DNA from: Megasphaera sp. MJR8396C | Lineage (GTDB): Bacteria > Bacillota > Negativicutes > Veillonellales > Megasphaeraceae | Assembly: GCF_001546855.1 (NCBI RefSeq) | Contig: NZ_KQ958143.1 | Location: 30,762-94,761 of the forward strand | DNA: 64,000 nt | Direction: 5' to 3' | Shown here: positions 26,559-35,365 of the stretch, one piece after another | Layout of the letters: each line of letters opens with the position of its first letter | Position numbering within the stretch: the stretch's first letter is position 1 | Translations under genes and position numbers: made by a program | Notes under the pieces: generated by a model | The model's database searches: none | What the model was told of the DNA's origin: nothing | The model's input: the letters and a program-made list of their open reading frames with translations, nothing else

Positions 26559-27671
26559 TCAATAGAGAGATTTATAGATTTCGTAAACATCATCATACGT
26601 CAAAGGCACAAAGTTATGAGCCATCAGACGACCTTGGTTTTCCATGACCGATTTGGCAAATTCAGCCAGTTCTTCTTCCTTGACGCCGTATTCATGAAGC
26701 GCTTTCTTGGGCAGGACGACGTTGAGCAGCTTTTCCAGCTCATCATACACAGCCTTTGCATCGCAGCCCAAGATGCCAGCAATAAAGGCGTTGAGACGGG
26801 CGATTTCCCCGTCCGATTTGATCGTCATATAATGTTTCATGACGCCGGTAAACATGGCATAATTCGATTCACCGTGAGGCACGTGATAATTGGCCCCCAA
26901 GGGATAACTCATGGCATGGACGGCAGCGCATCCGGGAACGCTGAAGGCGATGCCGGCCCAGGTGCTGGCCAAGAGGAAGTCTTTCATCAGTGGAATGCGG
27001 GCTTCTGGACCGTGGTCGCGGATCTGCAAGTAGCCGCTGAGAATGCGTTCGATAGCCTGATAGCTGAAGACGCGGAAGCTGGCGCTGGAATCGGGTGATA
27101 GGGCCGATTCTACCGCATGGACCAGGGCATCGATGGAGCTCGTGGCAAAGACGGTAAAGGGCAGTGTCTTCAGTAACTGCGAAATGAGGACGGCTTTATC
27201 GGCATAGAGAGCTTCATGGGCAATGCCTTTCTTCGTATGGCGGCTGATGAGGGCCATGACCGAAACATTGGTTACTTCACTGCCCGTACCACACGTCGTC
27301 GGAACCAGGATCAGTTCTTTATCCTTTTCAATGGCCGTCTTGCCGTCGAAGAGATCGAGAATCGGGCTGACCCTTTTCAAAACAAACAGTTTGCACAAAT
27401 CCATGACCGTACCGCCGCCGATGCCGATAATTCGGTTTACATCGCCAGGCATGTCCCGATAAATGGCTTCAGCCATCTCATCAGACGGTTCCCCGCTGCC
27501 GTATTTTTCTTGGAAAAGGACGTGGCAGGGCAAATCCAATTCCTTGAAATTCGGATCGAAAATATACTGATTGGTAATAATCAGGTCCTTCGCCCCCAAT
27601 TGAAGCTCAGCGGCAAAGTCCCGGCACGTATCGTAAGAATAAATCGTAGGTTTAAGCTGTAATTCAATCAT
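26559..27671 (-). CDS. 4hbD: 4-hydroxybutyrate dehydrogenase (iron-containing ADH family)
   Basis: A 370-residue group III iron-dependent alcohol dehydrogenase interconverting 4-hydroxybutyrate and succinate semialdehyde. It follows the Clostridium kluyveri 4HbD pattern closely: QEKYGSGEPSDEM, IIGIGGGTVMDLCK (nucleotide site), ELILVPTTCGTGSEVTNVSV, and the metal-binding His segments AVHAMSYPLGANYHVPHGE. This links succinate or GABA metabolism to butyrate formation. The gene stands alone, without the usual CoA-transferase or 4-hydroxybutyryl-CoA dehydratase neighbours. GGGAGA lies before the ATG at 27671. Confidence 0.92.
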   Translation of the reverse strand: MIELQLKPTIYSYDTCRDFAAELQLGAKDLIITNQYIFDPNFKELDLPCHVLFQEKYGSGEPSDEMAEAIYRDMPGDVNRIIGIGGGTVMDLCKLFVLKRVSPILDLFDGKTAIEKDKELILVPTTCGTGSEVTNVSVMALISRHTKKGIAHEALYADKAVLISQLLKTLPFTVFATSSIDALVHAVESALSPDSSASFRVFSYQAIERILSGYLQIRDHGPEARIPLMKDFLLASTWAGIAFSVPGCAAVHAMSYPLGANYHVPHGESNYAMFTGVMKHYMTIKSDGEIARLNAFIAGILGCDAKAVYDELEKLLNVVLPKKALHEYGVKEEELAEFAKSVMENQGRLMAHNFVPLTYDDVYEIYKSLY

Positions 27672-27762
27672 CCAAAAGTCTCCCTTCTAAAACAGCAATA
27701 CTATTATGTACAGTGTAGCAAAAATACAGCGTTTTTCAATAGTACCGGCCCGATGCCATCCG

Positions 27763-27771
27763 TGCTATAAT
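27763..27771 (+). promoter_or_regulatory. Extended -10 promoter of tRNA-Sec
   Basis: TGCTATAAT (27763-27771) is an extended -10 element 12 nt before the tRNA start; the -35 region is weak. Confidence 0.6.
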
Positions 27772-27782
27772 AAATACGTTAT

Positions 27783-27879
27783 GGGAAAGGACGGGTTCTG
27801 GTGTTCCCTCTGGTCTTCAAAACCAGCGTGAGGGGTGAATAGCTTCTCAGGTGGGTTCGATTCCCACGCTTTCCCGCCA
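27783..27879 (+). tRNA. selC: Selenocysteine tRNA (anticodon TCA)
   Basis: A 97-nt tRNA, too long for an ordinary tRNA. The anticodon arm CTGGT-CTTCAAA-ACCAG has the TCA anticodon that reads UGA. There is a long variable arm of about seven pairs (TGAGGGG with GCTTCTCA), a T-arm GTGGG-TTCGATT-CCCAC, and an acceptor GGGAAAG pairing with CTTTCCC, then discriminator G and an encoded CCA. The eighth acceptor pair appears to be G-G. It shows the organism makes selenoproteins, but selA, selB and selD are not in this window and I saw no selenoprotein gene here. Confidence 0.92.
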
Positions 27880-27986
27880 TCATAAAAATACCTTACCCAT
27901 TCAAAATAAACGATGTCCACAGCAATGACAGCCAGCCCCTTCCGAATCCCAGAAGGGGCTGTTTTCAAACCCTTATATGGCAGCGG

Positions 27987-28946
27987 TTAAAACTTTTGAC
28001 CGGCCTTGTCTTTTTTCAGCCATTCAATCAAGACTTCTTCCCGCGTCGTCTCGATGCGCTTCAGTTCTTCCGGCGTCCAGGGATACAGGCCGGTACCCGT
28101 TTTGGTGCCGAGGCGACCTTCGTCGACGCACTGCTTCAGGAGGGCGGCTCCCTCCTTATTGTCGGCCAAGTCAGCATTGAGATAGGCAGAGATATTGTAG
28201 AAAACATCGAGGCCGCCTAAGTCAGCCGTTTCAAGGGGACCCGTAACGCCGAGCCTGCGTCCGATGCCGTATTTACAGATGAAGTCGACGACCTCCGCCG
28301 TAGCAATGCCGTCCTGCACACAATGAAGGGCTTCGCGAAGCAAGGCGAACTGCAGGCGATTGCCGACAAAGCCCGGTGCTTCTTTTAAAAGGGCTGCCGG
28401 CTTTTTACCGATCTTTTCCATGAGCTGCCACGTAATCTCCACCGTTTCCCGACTCGTCTTTTCACCGGGAACGACTTCTACCAAGGGGATGAGGTGGGGC
28501 GGATTCCAAAAATGGGCGACGACAAACCGTTCCGGATACGCCATGTGTGCCGAAGCTTCCGTCGGCAAGAACCCCGATGAATCGGTTGCAAAAATGATGT
28601 CCGGCGCAAGATATCCTTCAAGCTCCCGATATACCTGTTGTTTCACAGCCATATCCTCAGCCACCGATTCAAGGACAAAGTCGGCGTCTTTTGCGGCTTC
28701 TTCGATCGTCGTGACACCATGAATTCGTTTTAACAAAGCGATTTCGCCTTCATCCGTCAGTAGTTCGTTGGCTTTCATAATGGCCAGCGTCGCCCGAATA
28801 TTGCCCATAGCCCGGTCAATACTGGCATCCTTTCGGCCAAACATATTGACCTCATAGCCATGCTGGGCAAAAGCAATGGCCGTGCCAAAACCCATGGTAC
28901 CACAGCCTAAGTTACAAATCCGTTTAATCTCGTTTACTGTTTTCAT
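27987..28946 (-). CDS. 3-hydroxyacyl-CoA dehydrogenase family protein
   Basis: A 319-residue NAD(P)-dependent dehydrogenase of the 3-hydroxyacyl-CoA (3-hydroxybutyryl-CoA) dehydrogenase family. The Rossmann motif is NLGCGTMGFGTAIAFAQHG near residue 10. The catalytic histidine region is RFVVAHFWNPPHLIPLVEVV, followed by APGFVGNRLQFALLREALH. The HFWNPP variant, rather than HFFNP, also occurs in carnitine or hydroxy-acid dehydrogenase relatives, so the substrate is open. The start at 28946 (MKTVNEIK) has AGGAG 7 nt upstream; the frame extends six codons further. It stands apart from any beta-oxidation or butyrate operon. Confidence 0.88.
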   Translation of the reverse strand: MKTVNEIKRICNLGCGTMGFGTAIAFAQHGYEVNMFGRKDASIDRAMGNIRATLAIMKANELLTDEGEIALLKRIHGVTTIEEAAKDADFVLESVAEDMAVKQQVYRELEGYLAPDIIFATDSSGFLPTEASAHMAYPERFVVAHFWNPPHLIPLVEVVPGEKTSRETVEITWQLMEKIGKKPAALLKEAPGFVGNRLQFALLREALHCVQDGIATAEVVDFICKYGIGRRLGVTGPLETADLGGLDVFYNISAYLNADLADNKEGAALLKQCVDEGRLGTKTGTGLYPWTPEELKRIETTREEVLIEWLKKDKAGQKF

Positions 28947-29135
28947 CTCGTTTCTCCTACACATGTGATATGCCGGTAACCGGACCGGCGCCGCTCGAAA
29001 ACAGGCAACTAAAAAACATTGCCCTCCTTATCTTTCATAATAACGGACAGGCGGATAAAACTCAACTCATGAATAAGTATATCCCGTTACCTATACCGTA
29101 TTATCTCTTCCCAATAGGACACGTACATTCATCAT

Positions 29136-29834
29136 TTATCCATTTGAATTTAACTTTGCCGAAATAAATTCCCACAACATCGTTACGTGAATCATCATAG
29201 CATTATAGGCACTGGGAGCATCATGGCGAACGATGGCATCGATGATGCGACGATGGTAAACCAGCGTATTGTTATCCCGTAAAGCATCCTCTGTAGATAT
29301 GATATTCTTTTTGACTGACGTATGAAGGATGTAGGATAAGTTAATCAAAACTCGGTTTCCACTGGATTCAGCAATCATCATATGCAAAGCAATATCTTCT
29401 TCTTCATAATTTTTATCCGCCTGAATAAGGCTTTCAACCAAAGCGCACTGTTCCAATAATTCCCGACACTGTTCATCCGTTGCATGAAGCGCCGCTAATA
29501 GGGCCGTTTTGGGCTCAATCATTAACCGAACGTCGAGGAGATCAATCGCCAGACGGTCATCATCATAGATAAAAGTCAGTCCCAATGGATCCAGTGGAAC
29601 ACCGCATCGTTTTGAAATGAAAGTTCCCGATCCTTGATGTACTTCTAAGATGTTGCGGGCACTTAACGTCCGAATCGCCTCCCTCAACGTCGAACGGCTG
29701 ACATTCAATGTTTCCATTAATACCGGTTCTGTCGGCATTTTATCCCCGGGAAGCATTTTTCTCGACGTAATAAAATCGATAATGTTATTGGCAGTTTCTT
29801 CAATTTTAGATATTGAGGATTTAGAATTAACCAT
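29136..29834 (-). CDS. GntR/FadR-family transcriptional regulator
   Basis: A 232-residue regulator. The GntR winged helix covers about residues 10-75 (DKMPTEPVLMETLNVSRSTLREAI; EVHQGSGTFIS). The all-helical FCD ligand-binding domain follows with its metal-site pattern DVRLMIEP ... LHMMIAESSGN ... YHRRIIDAI. The start at 29834 (MVNSKSS) is chosen for GGAAGGAG just upstream; the frame opens further up without a ribosome-binding site. It is divergent from the KduD-like dehydrogenase gene at 30235 across 400 bp and is its probable regulator. FCD-type proteins often sense sugar acids. Confidence 0.92.
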   Translation of the reverse strand: MVNSKSSISKIEETANNIIDFITSRKMLPGDKMPTEPVLMETLNVSRSTLREAIRTLSARNILEVHQGSGTFISKRCGVPLDPLGLTFIYDDDRLAIDLLDVRLMIEPKTALLAALHATDEQCRELLEQCALVESLIQADKNYEEEDIALHMMIAESSGNRVLINLSYILHTSVKKNIISTEDALRDNNTLVYHRRIIDAIVRHDAPSAYNAMMIHVTMLWEFISAKLNSNG

Positions 29835-30234
29835 ATGAAACTCCTTCCAGCACGAAAGTTTACTACTATCTATAGAATAGCAGATGCGACGTCTAAAGGA
29901 CAGCAAAAAAAGTGGGGCCTTTTTCAAAAAATATAGTTAATTCGATAAGCTTCCACGCGCAAATACATCAGACGTTTTCTCATAAATAAAAATGCAGAAA
30001 AGCTTTCAATATATAACTAAATATTCTCTCTCTTACATACATTCTGCGTAATAATCCTTATTATCTATTTATACTCCTATATTCGGGGCAAATTACATCG
30101 CCCTGAATTCTAATTTCTATTGAGTTTTTTCTGATTATCTTATAAAATATAGTTGTGACTCCTACAAATTCATACGATGTTTTTATTTCACATTACTCAT
30201 CCTATTATTGGATCTATCAAGGGAGGAATTTCTT
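29835..30234. promoter_or_regulatory. AT-rich divergent intergenic region, GntR/KduD
   Basis: This 400-bp stretch holds no gene. A plausible plus-strand promoter is TTGAGT (30120-30125), a 17-nt spacer and TAAAAT (30143-30148). GGGAGG lies before the KduD start. I saw no clear FadR-type palindrome. Confidence 0.5.
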
Positions 30235-31002
30235 ATGTCGATATTAAATAATTTCGCATTAACAGGGAAAACAGCTATTGTAACCGGCGGCGGCCGCGGT
30301 TTAGGTCGAGGCATGGCAGAAGGATTAGCCGAAGCTGGAGCCAAAGTATTAATTATCGGATCCAGTGCCAGCGCCGAAAAAACAGCCGCCGAATGTCGGC
30401 AAAAAGGCCTTTCCATGCTGGCCCTGCAAGGTGATTTACTCGATCAAGAACAAGTTCCTGCCATATTCGAAAAGGCCTTAGATGCCTTAGACGGCCGCAT
30501 CGACATCTTGGTCAACAATGCCGGAATACAGCGCCGTCATTTCTGCGAAGATTTTCCTCTCTCCGATTGGAACGATGTCATAAATCTCAATTTAAATACG
30601 GTATTTCAGCTGTGCCAGCTTGCCGGACGCAATATGTTGCCCCGAAAATCGGGGAAAATCATTAACGTCGCCTCCATGCTAAGTTTCTTCGGCGGATACA
30701 CCGTCCCGGCTTACGCAGCCAGCAAGGGCGGTGTCGCTCAATTGACCAAGGCGCTGGCCAATGAATGGGCCGGTAAGGGACTCAATGTCAACGCCGTGGC
30801 TCCCGGATATATGGCAACAGAAATGACTTCAAAGCTGATTGAAGATAACATCCGCAACAAAGAAATCCTTGATCGAATCCCTGCTAAACGATGGGGTACA
30901 CCAGAGGACATGAAAGGCATTATCGTCTTCCTGGCCAGCGCCGCTTCGAACTATTTGAACGGGGCCATCATCCCTGTCGACGGGGCATATCTCGTTCGCT
31001 AG
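30235..31002 (+). CDS. SDR-family dehydrogenase, KduD-like
   Basis: A 255-residue short-chain dehydrogenase, closest in pattern to KduD (2-dehydro-3-deoxy-D-gluconate 5-dehydrogenase) or 2-deoxy-D-gluconate 3-dehydrogenase. Cofactor motif TGGGRGLGRGMAEGLA, NNAGIQRR, the catalytic SM...Y-AASK pattern (YAASKGGVAQLTKAL) and the C-terminal NGAIIPVDGAYLVR are present. KduD acts in pectin and uronic acid breakdown, but no KduI, kinase or aldolase is adjacent. The start at 30235 (MSILNNF) has GGGAGG 9-10 nt upstream. The divergent GntR/FCD gene is probably its controller. Confidence 0.88.
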   Translation: MSILNNFALTGKTAIVTGGGRGLGRGMAEGLAEAGAKVLIIGSSASAEKTAAECRQKGLSMLALQGDLLDQEQVPAIFEKALDALDGRIDILVNNAGIQRRHFCEDFPLSDWNDVINLNLNTVFQLCQLAGRNMLPRKSGKIINVASMLSFFGGYTVPAYAASKGGVAQLTKALANEWAGKGLNVNAVAPGYMATEMTSKLIEDNIRNKEILDRIPAKRWGTPEDMKGIIVFLASAASNYLNGAIIPVDGAYLVR

Positions 31003-31107
31003 AAAGCAACACAGCCTGCTGATTCAGTCTTTATATACAATAGTAAATACCTTCGCTCTATGGCCATTTTCCACATCGGGCGCCGAGAAATCCCTCCTTG
31101 ACATAAT

Positions 31108-31136
31108 TTGACATATGTCAGCTATCTATCTATAAT
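31108..31136 (+). promoter_or_regulatory. Promoter and palindromic operator of DUF134-mrp
   Basis: TTGACA (31108-31113), a 17-nt spacer and TATAAT (31131-31136) form a strong promoter. The palindrome TGACATATGTCA (31109-31120) overlaps the -35 box, and a further TTGACA lies 10 bp upstream. The encoded DUF134 helix-turn-helix protein may bind here. Confidence 0.75.
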
Positions 31137-31159
31137 AAATAGCGTAAAGGAGGGATTTT

Positions 31160-31525
31160 ATGCCGAGACCACCGCGGTGCCGACGTGTTTGTTCACTGCC
31201 TGTTTCATCGACCTTCGGCCCCGTCGACCGACGCCAGTCGGACGATACGGTTGCCATGGGAATCGATGAATATGAAGTCATCCGCCTTATCGATTGGGTC
31301 GGACTGACACAGGAAGAGTGTGCAGCTCAGATCAATGTAGCTCGCACGACGGTGACCGGTATTTATAATTCGGCCCGCCACAAACTGGCCGACGCCCTCA
31401 TTCATGGCAAAGACCTCGTCATCGAAGGCGGCCATATCCAAGTTTGTGAACATTCCGGCTCGTGCCGTCACGACTGCTGCCGTGCCGGAAAGAAAAGTTC
31501 AAAGGAGAATGATCCCAATGAGTGA
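31160..31525 (+). CDS. DUF134-family DNA-binding protein
   Basis: A 121-residue protein of the DUF134 family, with an MPRPPRCRRVC opening and a helix-turn-helix of sigma-70 region 4 type (TQEECAAQINVARTTVTGIYNSARHKLADAL). The C-terminal cysteine-rich tail (CEHSGSCRHDCC) may bind a metal or an iron-sulfur cluster. It overlaps the Mrp gene start by 8 nt, so the two proteins are made together; the pairing of DUF134 with Mrp/NifX-type proteins is common in anaerobes. AAAGGAGGG precedes the ATG. A palindrome in its own promoter suggests autoregulation. Confidence 0.9.
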   Translation: MPRPPRCRRVCSLPVSSTFGPVDRRQSDDTVAMGIDEYEVIRLIDWVGLTQEECAAQINVARTTVTGIYNSARHKLADALIHGKDLVIEGGHIQVCEHSGSCRHDCCRAGKKSSKENDPNE

Positions 31526-32354
31526 AAATTGTACACACGACTGTTCCAGCTGCGGCAGCTCCTGCGCACAGCGCAACCAGCCTCAGAGCCTCCAAGCTGC
31601 ACCCCATGAAGGCTCTCACATCAAACACGTCATTGCCGTCGTCAGCGGCAAAGGCGGCGTAGGTAAATCTTTGGTTACGTCCCTGATGGCTGTAGAAATG
31701 CAGCGCCGCGGCTTTAAAACTGCGATTCTCGACGCCGATATCACCGGCCCGTCGATTCCGAAAGTCTTCGGTCTGACCGGTCATGCCACCGGCAACGACG
31801 ATGGCATCAATCCGGTTACGACCAAAACTGGCATCAAAGTCATGTCTATGAACCTGCTGTTGGAAGATGTCGCCGCTCCTGTCGTATGGCGCGGACCGGT
31901 CATTTCCGGCGCCGTTAAACAGTTCTGGACCGACGTCATCTGGGGCGATATCGACTACATGTTCGTCGACATGCCGCCGGGAACAGGTGACGTTCCCTTG
32001 ACGGTCTTCCAGTCCCTGCCCATCGACGGTATCTTGGTCATCACATCTCCGCAGGAACTCGTTTCCATGATCGTTGAAAAGGCCTTGAATATGTCGGAAA
32101 TGATGCACGTTCCTGTCTTGGGTCTGATTGAAAACATGAGCTACTTCAAATGTCCCAGCTGCCAGGAAAAACACGAAATCTTCGGCCACAGCCACGTTGA
32201 AGAATCGGCACAGAAATACTCGATTCCTCATACGGCCAAACTGCCTATCGATCCGGAATTCGCGGCCCACTGCGATAAGGGCGATATCGAAGGTTATCCG
32301 GCAAGCTATTTATCGGATACCGCTGCCTACCTCGACAGCGTTCTTGGTCAGTAA
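31518..32354 (+). CDS. Mrp/NBP35-family iron-sulfur carrier ATPase
   Basis: A 278-residue P-loop ATPase of the Mrp/ApbC family that carries and delivers iron-sulfur clusters. The deviant Walker A is VSGKGGVGKS near residue 43; further motifs are DADITGPS, DMPPGTGD and the C-terminal YFKCPSCQEKHEIFG with the CXXC that bridges a cluster between subunits. An extra cysteine-rich N-terminus (CTHDCSSCGSSC) precedes the ATPase domain. The ATG at 31518 is inside the end of the DUF134 gene, so translation is coupled. Confidence 0.93.
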   Translation: MSENCTHDCSSCGSSCAQRNQPQSLQAAPHEGSHIKHVIAVVSGKGGVGKSLVTSLMAVEMQRRGFKTAILDADITGPSIPKVFGLTGHATGNDDGINPVTTKTGIKVMSMNLLLEDVAAPVVWRGPVISGAVKQFWTDVIWGDIDYMFVDMPPGTGDVPLTVFQSLPIDGILVITSPQELVSMIVEKALNMSEMMHVPVLGLIENMSYFKCPSCQEKHEIFGHSHVEESAQKYSIPHTAKLPIDPEFAAHCDKGDIEGYPASYLSDTAAYLDSVLGQ

Positions 32355-32357
32355 GCA

Positions 32358-32401
32358 AAAAAAAAACGCTGCCGCAATTCAAATTGCGGCAGCATTTTTT
32401 T
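32358..32401. terminator. Bidirectional terminator
   Basis: GCTGCCGCAA (32368-32377) and TTGCGGCAGC (32384-32393) with long A and T runs, between mrp and the convergent phosphatase gene. Confidence 0.92.
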
Positions 32402-32439
32402 ATGAAATGCGGTGCAAGGGAGCCATCGAGCAGACCGTA

Positions 32440-34284
32440 TTATTTTGCGTTTTTCGTAGCATCGACGCCGAGGGCACGCATGATACCGAAGAATACTTCG
32501 GTGTTGTCCATAACGCCGTTGAAGTATTCAGAGCCCGGGCCTTCTGCATTCAAAGGTACATCGTCGGCTGCATGAGTTTCATCACCGATGGTATCGGGGA
32601 TATTGGCCGGAACGAGTTCCATGGGATCGCCAGCGTGGTGACGAGCCGGGTTGCCTTTGGCAACGACCGTCGAAACCTGATGGTATTCGGTCTTATCGCC
32701 AGCAGCCTGAGCTTCCTGTTTGGTAACCGTCTGCGAAATCGTCGGCAAGGTCGGTTTCTGCTGGAAGTGGTAGTTTTCGTAATATTCCGGATGGTTAGCA
32801 TACTGGACGGCCAAGGTTACATCGGGATCCGGATTGTCGGGGAAGCCGTCGTGATCGGCATCTTTGAAGGTCGGGAAGATGGAGTCAGCATAGGTACGGA
32901 CAGCTTCAATGCCTTTTTTGCCATCGTGTTCATGGTAGGTACCGGTAATGGAAGCACCGTGAGCATGGTCGGCGACGACGATGATCAGGGTATTGTCACC
33001 GTGTTCCTTATTCCATTTCTGAGCATATTCGATAGCCTTATCGAATTCAATCGTATCGTAGGTAGCACGCTGCCAATCCATGGCGTGGAGCTGTTTGTCG
33101 ATGGATGCGCCTTCGATCATAGCGAAGAAGCCCTTCGGATTCTTGCTAAGGATATCCAAGGATTTTTTCGTCATGTTAATGAGGTTCGGCTGATCCGTAT
33201 ATTTCCCTAAAACTTCAGGGTTCTTGAGCATTTCACGGTCGATATAGACGTTCATCGTGCTGGGATGGAAGAGGCCCAAGAGCGGTTTATTGCTGTCGGC
33301 TGCCATCATTTCTTTCGACGTCGTTACGAAGGTGTAGCCTTTATCTTTAAATTCCTGGATGACGTTTTCATTGTCATGGCGTTTAGAGCCTTTTTCCGTC
33401 TGGGGAATGTAACGGCTGGAACCGCCGCCCATGATGACGTCCGGACGATGATAGTCTTCCAAGTACTGCGAAGCTAACAGATCCTGGTTGGCACGACGGC
33501 GCGTATGACCGATCATAGCAGCCGGCGTAGCATCCGTCGATTCAGCCTGGGTAATGACACCGATGGACATGCCGCGCGTACGTTTCAGGATTTCAGCCAC
33601 GTTTTCAACGCGGGGATCATCCATGGGATCCTTGGTCGAATCTTCATAAACGCCGAGAGCGTTGACGACCGATTTATGACCCGTAGCGTAGGCCGAAGCC
33701 GAGTTGGCGCTGTCCGTCGTCAAGGAATCGTAACCGCTGGTCGTGATCAGTGCGTTATGGGGCATTTTTTCCATAGCCAAGAGATCGTTGTATTTGCCGT
33801 TGGTCAGGCCTTTGGAAATGATACGAGCCATTTCTCTGGCCTGCAGGGACATGCCGTCACCGATGAAGAGGATGACGTTTTTAGCCGGTTTCTGGGCTTT
33901 TTCCTGAACGACTTTGTAGCGTGCATCGGCAGCATTCGTGCCGTCAGCATCGGTAGCTGAAACCCGTACCGTATAGTTGCCGGTCTTGGGGAAATCGACC
34001 TGATTGACACGATACGAAACGACGCCATTGCCCAATTCTTTCGCTACCAGTTTCTGTCCGAAAAATTGATTCGCGTTCTGACCGTTAATTGTAATATCGA
34101 CGTTCTTCAAATCTTTAGCGTTAGAAACTTCAACATCAAAATCGAATTTAGCGCCTGCTACAAACTTAGCCGTATCTACCGGTAAAATCCGGACATCGGC
34201 TGCCTGTACACCGGGAACAACGCCCAGCAGTGAGCCGCAGGCTACCATAGAAAGAATTGCTCTTTTTAACCATTGTCGTTTCAT
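32440..34284 (-). CDS. Secreted alkaline phosphatase
   Basis: A 614-residue exported phosphomonoesterase of the PhoA family. A signal peptide ends at VQA28. Residues about 30-128 form an Ig-like beta domain (DADGTNAADARYKV at its end) not found in E. coli PhoA. The catalytic domain has the metal site LFIGDGMS (Asp143), the nucleophile Ser192 in LTTDSANSASAYATGHK, and metal-ligand stretches EGASIDKQLHAMD and VVADHAHGAS. It is expected in the periplasm, releasing phosphate from organic esters. Gene neighbours are unrelated, and I found no convincing Pho box. Confidence 0.93.
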   Translation of the reverse strand: MKRQWLKRAILSMVACGSLLGVVPGVQAADVRILPVDTAKFVAGAKFDFDVEVSNAKDLKNVDITINGQNANQFFGQKLVAKELGNGVVSYRVNQVDFPKTGNYTVRVSATDADGTNAADARYKVVQEKAQKPAKNVILFIGDGMSLQAREMARIISKGLTNGKYNDLLAMEKMPHNALITTSGYDSLTTDSANSASAYATGHKSVVNALGVYEDSTKDPMDDPRVENVAEILKRTRGMSIGVITQAESTDATPAAMIGHTRRRANQDLLASQYLEDYHRPDVIMGGGSSRYIPQTEKGSKRHDNENVIQEFKDKGYTFVTTSKEMMAADSNKPLLGLFHPSTMNVYIDREMLKNPEVLGKYTDQPNLINMTKKSLDILSKNPKGFFAMIEGASIDKQLHAMDWQRATYDTIEFDKAIEYAQKWNKEHGDNTLIIVVADHAHGASITGTYHEHDGKKGIEAVRTYADSIFPTFKDADHDGFPDNPDPDVTLAVQYANHPEYYENYHFQQKPTLPTISQTVTKQEAQAAGDKTEYHQVSTVVAKGNPARHHAGDPMELVPANIPDTIGDETHAADDVPLNAEGPGSEYFNGVMDNTEVFFGIMRALGVDATKNAK

Positions 34285-34409
34285 ATCATGACCTCCTAAA
34301 ATACTCCATTGATATGAATAGTATAGGCACCTTTTACATAGAAATTGTCAAATCCATGTATAATATTTGTATAAGTTAATTTTTACTCGTAAAAAGGATG
34401 TGAATTATA

Positions 34410-35294
34410 ATGATTTATAGTTGTTTCGACGTCGGCGGAACGGCCATCAAAGTCGGTCTCATCGATGAGAAAGGAAGCTTCCAACAAAGAGACCTCATCC
34501 CGACGCCCGCCGAAGGCGGTCCGGGCATCGTCGACAGCCTCTGCCGCATCGTCCGTCAGCAGCAGGAGAAGGTCCCCCTTGCCGGCATCGCCATCTCGAC
34601 AGCCGGTATTGTAAACGAGGAAGCCGGCATCGTAGAATACGCCCTGTCCATCCCGGGCTATACGGGGACACCGTGGAAAGAGCGCTTAGAATCAGAGTTT
34701 CACCTTCCGGTCAGCGTCGAAAACGATACCAACTGCGCAGCCCTTGGGGAGTACTGGCTCGGTGCCGGCCAAGGCGTCTCTTCCTTTTTCGCCGTAACCG
34801 TCGGCACCAGCATCGGCGGAGCCGCTGTCAAGGACGGTAAGGTCCTTCACGGAGCGACTCACGCGGCCGGTGAAATCGCCTATATGCGCCTGCCGGCCGG
34901 TCAATTCCACGACGTCGCCTCAGCCGCCTTTCTCTGTCGGGAAATCGCAAAGGAAAAAAGCGTCCCCGAACAAGACATGGACGGCTACCGGGCTTTCCAA
35001 CTGATTGAAAGAGGCGACGAGCCGGCCCTTCGTAGTTTCCACACCTTCTGCCAAAATCTGGCCGACGGCCTCACCAATATCATCAGCCTCTTCAATCCTG
35101 AACGAATCGTCCTCGGCGGCGGCATCATGAGTCGCGAAGCCGTCCTCCGCCCGCCCCTTGAACGAGCCTTATCGGAAAGACTCCCTGAGCGGATGCTCCC
35201 GCCGAAGGGACTGGCCTTTGCCAAGCTCCAAAACGACGCCGGCTTGTTAGGCGCCTTATACGTCCTAAAAAATAAAAGAATCCCTCTCGGCTAG
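34410..35294 (+). CDS. ROK-family sugar kinase
   Basis: A 294-residue ROK kinase. The ATP phosphate loop CFDVGGTAIKVGLID opens the protein, the sugar-binding and catalytic ENDTNCAALGEYWLG is near residue 108, and TVGTSIGGAAV follows. The usual ROK zinc motif CXCGXXGCXE is missing; the region reads LHGATHAAGEIAYMRLP and then FLCREIA. Loss of this motif occurs in some glucokinase, NanK-like and beta-glucoside kinase members. With nagA convergent downstream, an N-acetylhexosamine is a fair guess for the substrate. Confidence 0.85.
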   Translation: MIYSCFDVGGTAIKVGLIDEKGSFQQRDLIPTPAEGGPGIVDSLCRIVRQQQEKVPLAGIAISTAGIVNEEAGIVEYALSIPGYTGTPWKERLESEFHLPVSVENDTNCAALGEYWLGAGQGVSSFFAVTVGTSIGGAAVKDGKVLHGATHAAGEIAYMRLPAGQFHDVASAAFLCREIAKEKSVPEQDMDGYRAFQLIERGDEPALRSFHTFCQNLADGLTNIISLFNPERIVLGGGIMSREAVLRPPLERALSERLPERMLPPKGLAFAKLQNDAGLLGALYVLKNKRIPLG

Positions 35295-35307
35295 ATTCCC
35301 TCCGACA

Positions 35308-35347
35308 AAAAGAAGGCCAAGGTGACAAAGCACCTTGGCCTTCTTTT
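35308..35347. terminator. Bidirectional terminator
   Basis: AAAAGAAGGCCAAGGTG and CACCTTGGCCTTCTTTT, a perfect 17-bp stem with a 6-nt loop, between the convergent ROK and nagA genes. Confidence 0.95.
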
Positions 35348-35365
35348 CATTGCATATAATAGTTT

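Noticed and set aside
27765..27968. Small minus-strand reading frame over the tRNA-Sec gene
   Set aside because: It overlaps a well-formed tRNA and lacks a ribosome-binding site.
34285..34409. Pho box before the alkaline phosphatase gene
   Set aside because: No ordered TTAACA-like repeats at 11-bp spacing were found; a TTGACA and TATACT pair there is 20 nt apart, too far for a normal promoter.
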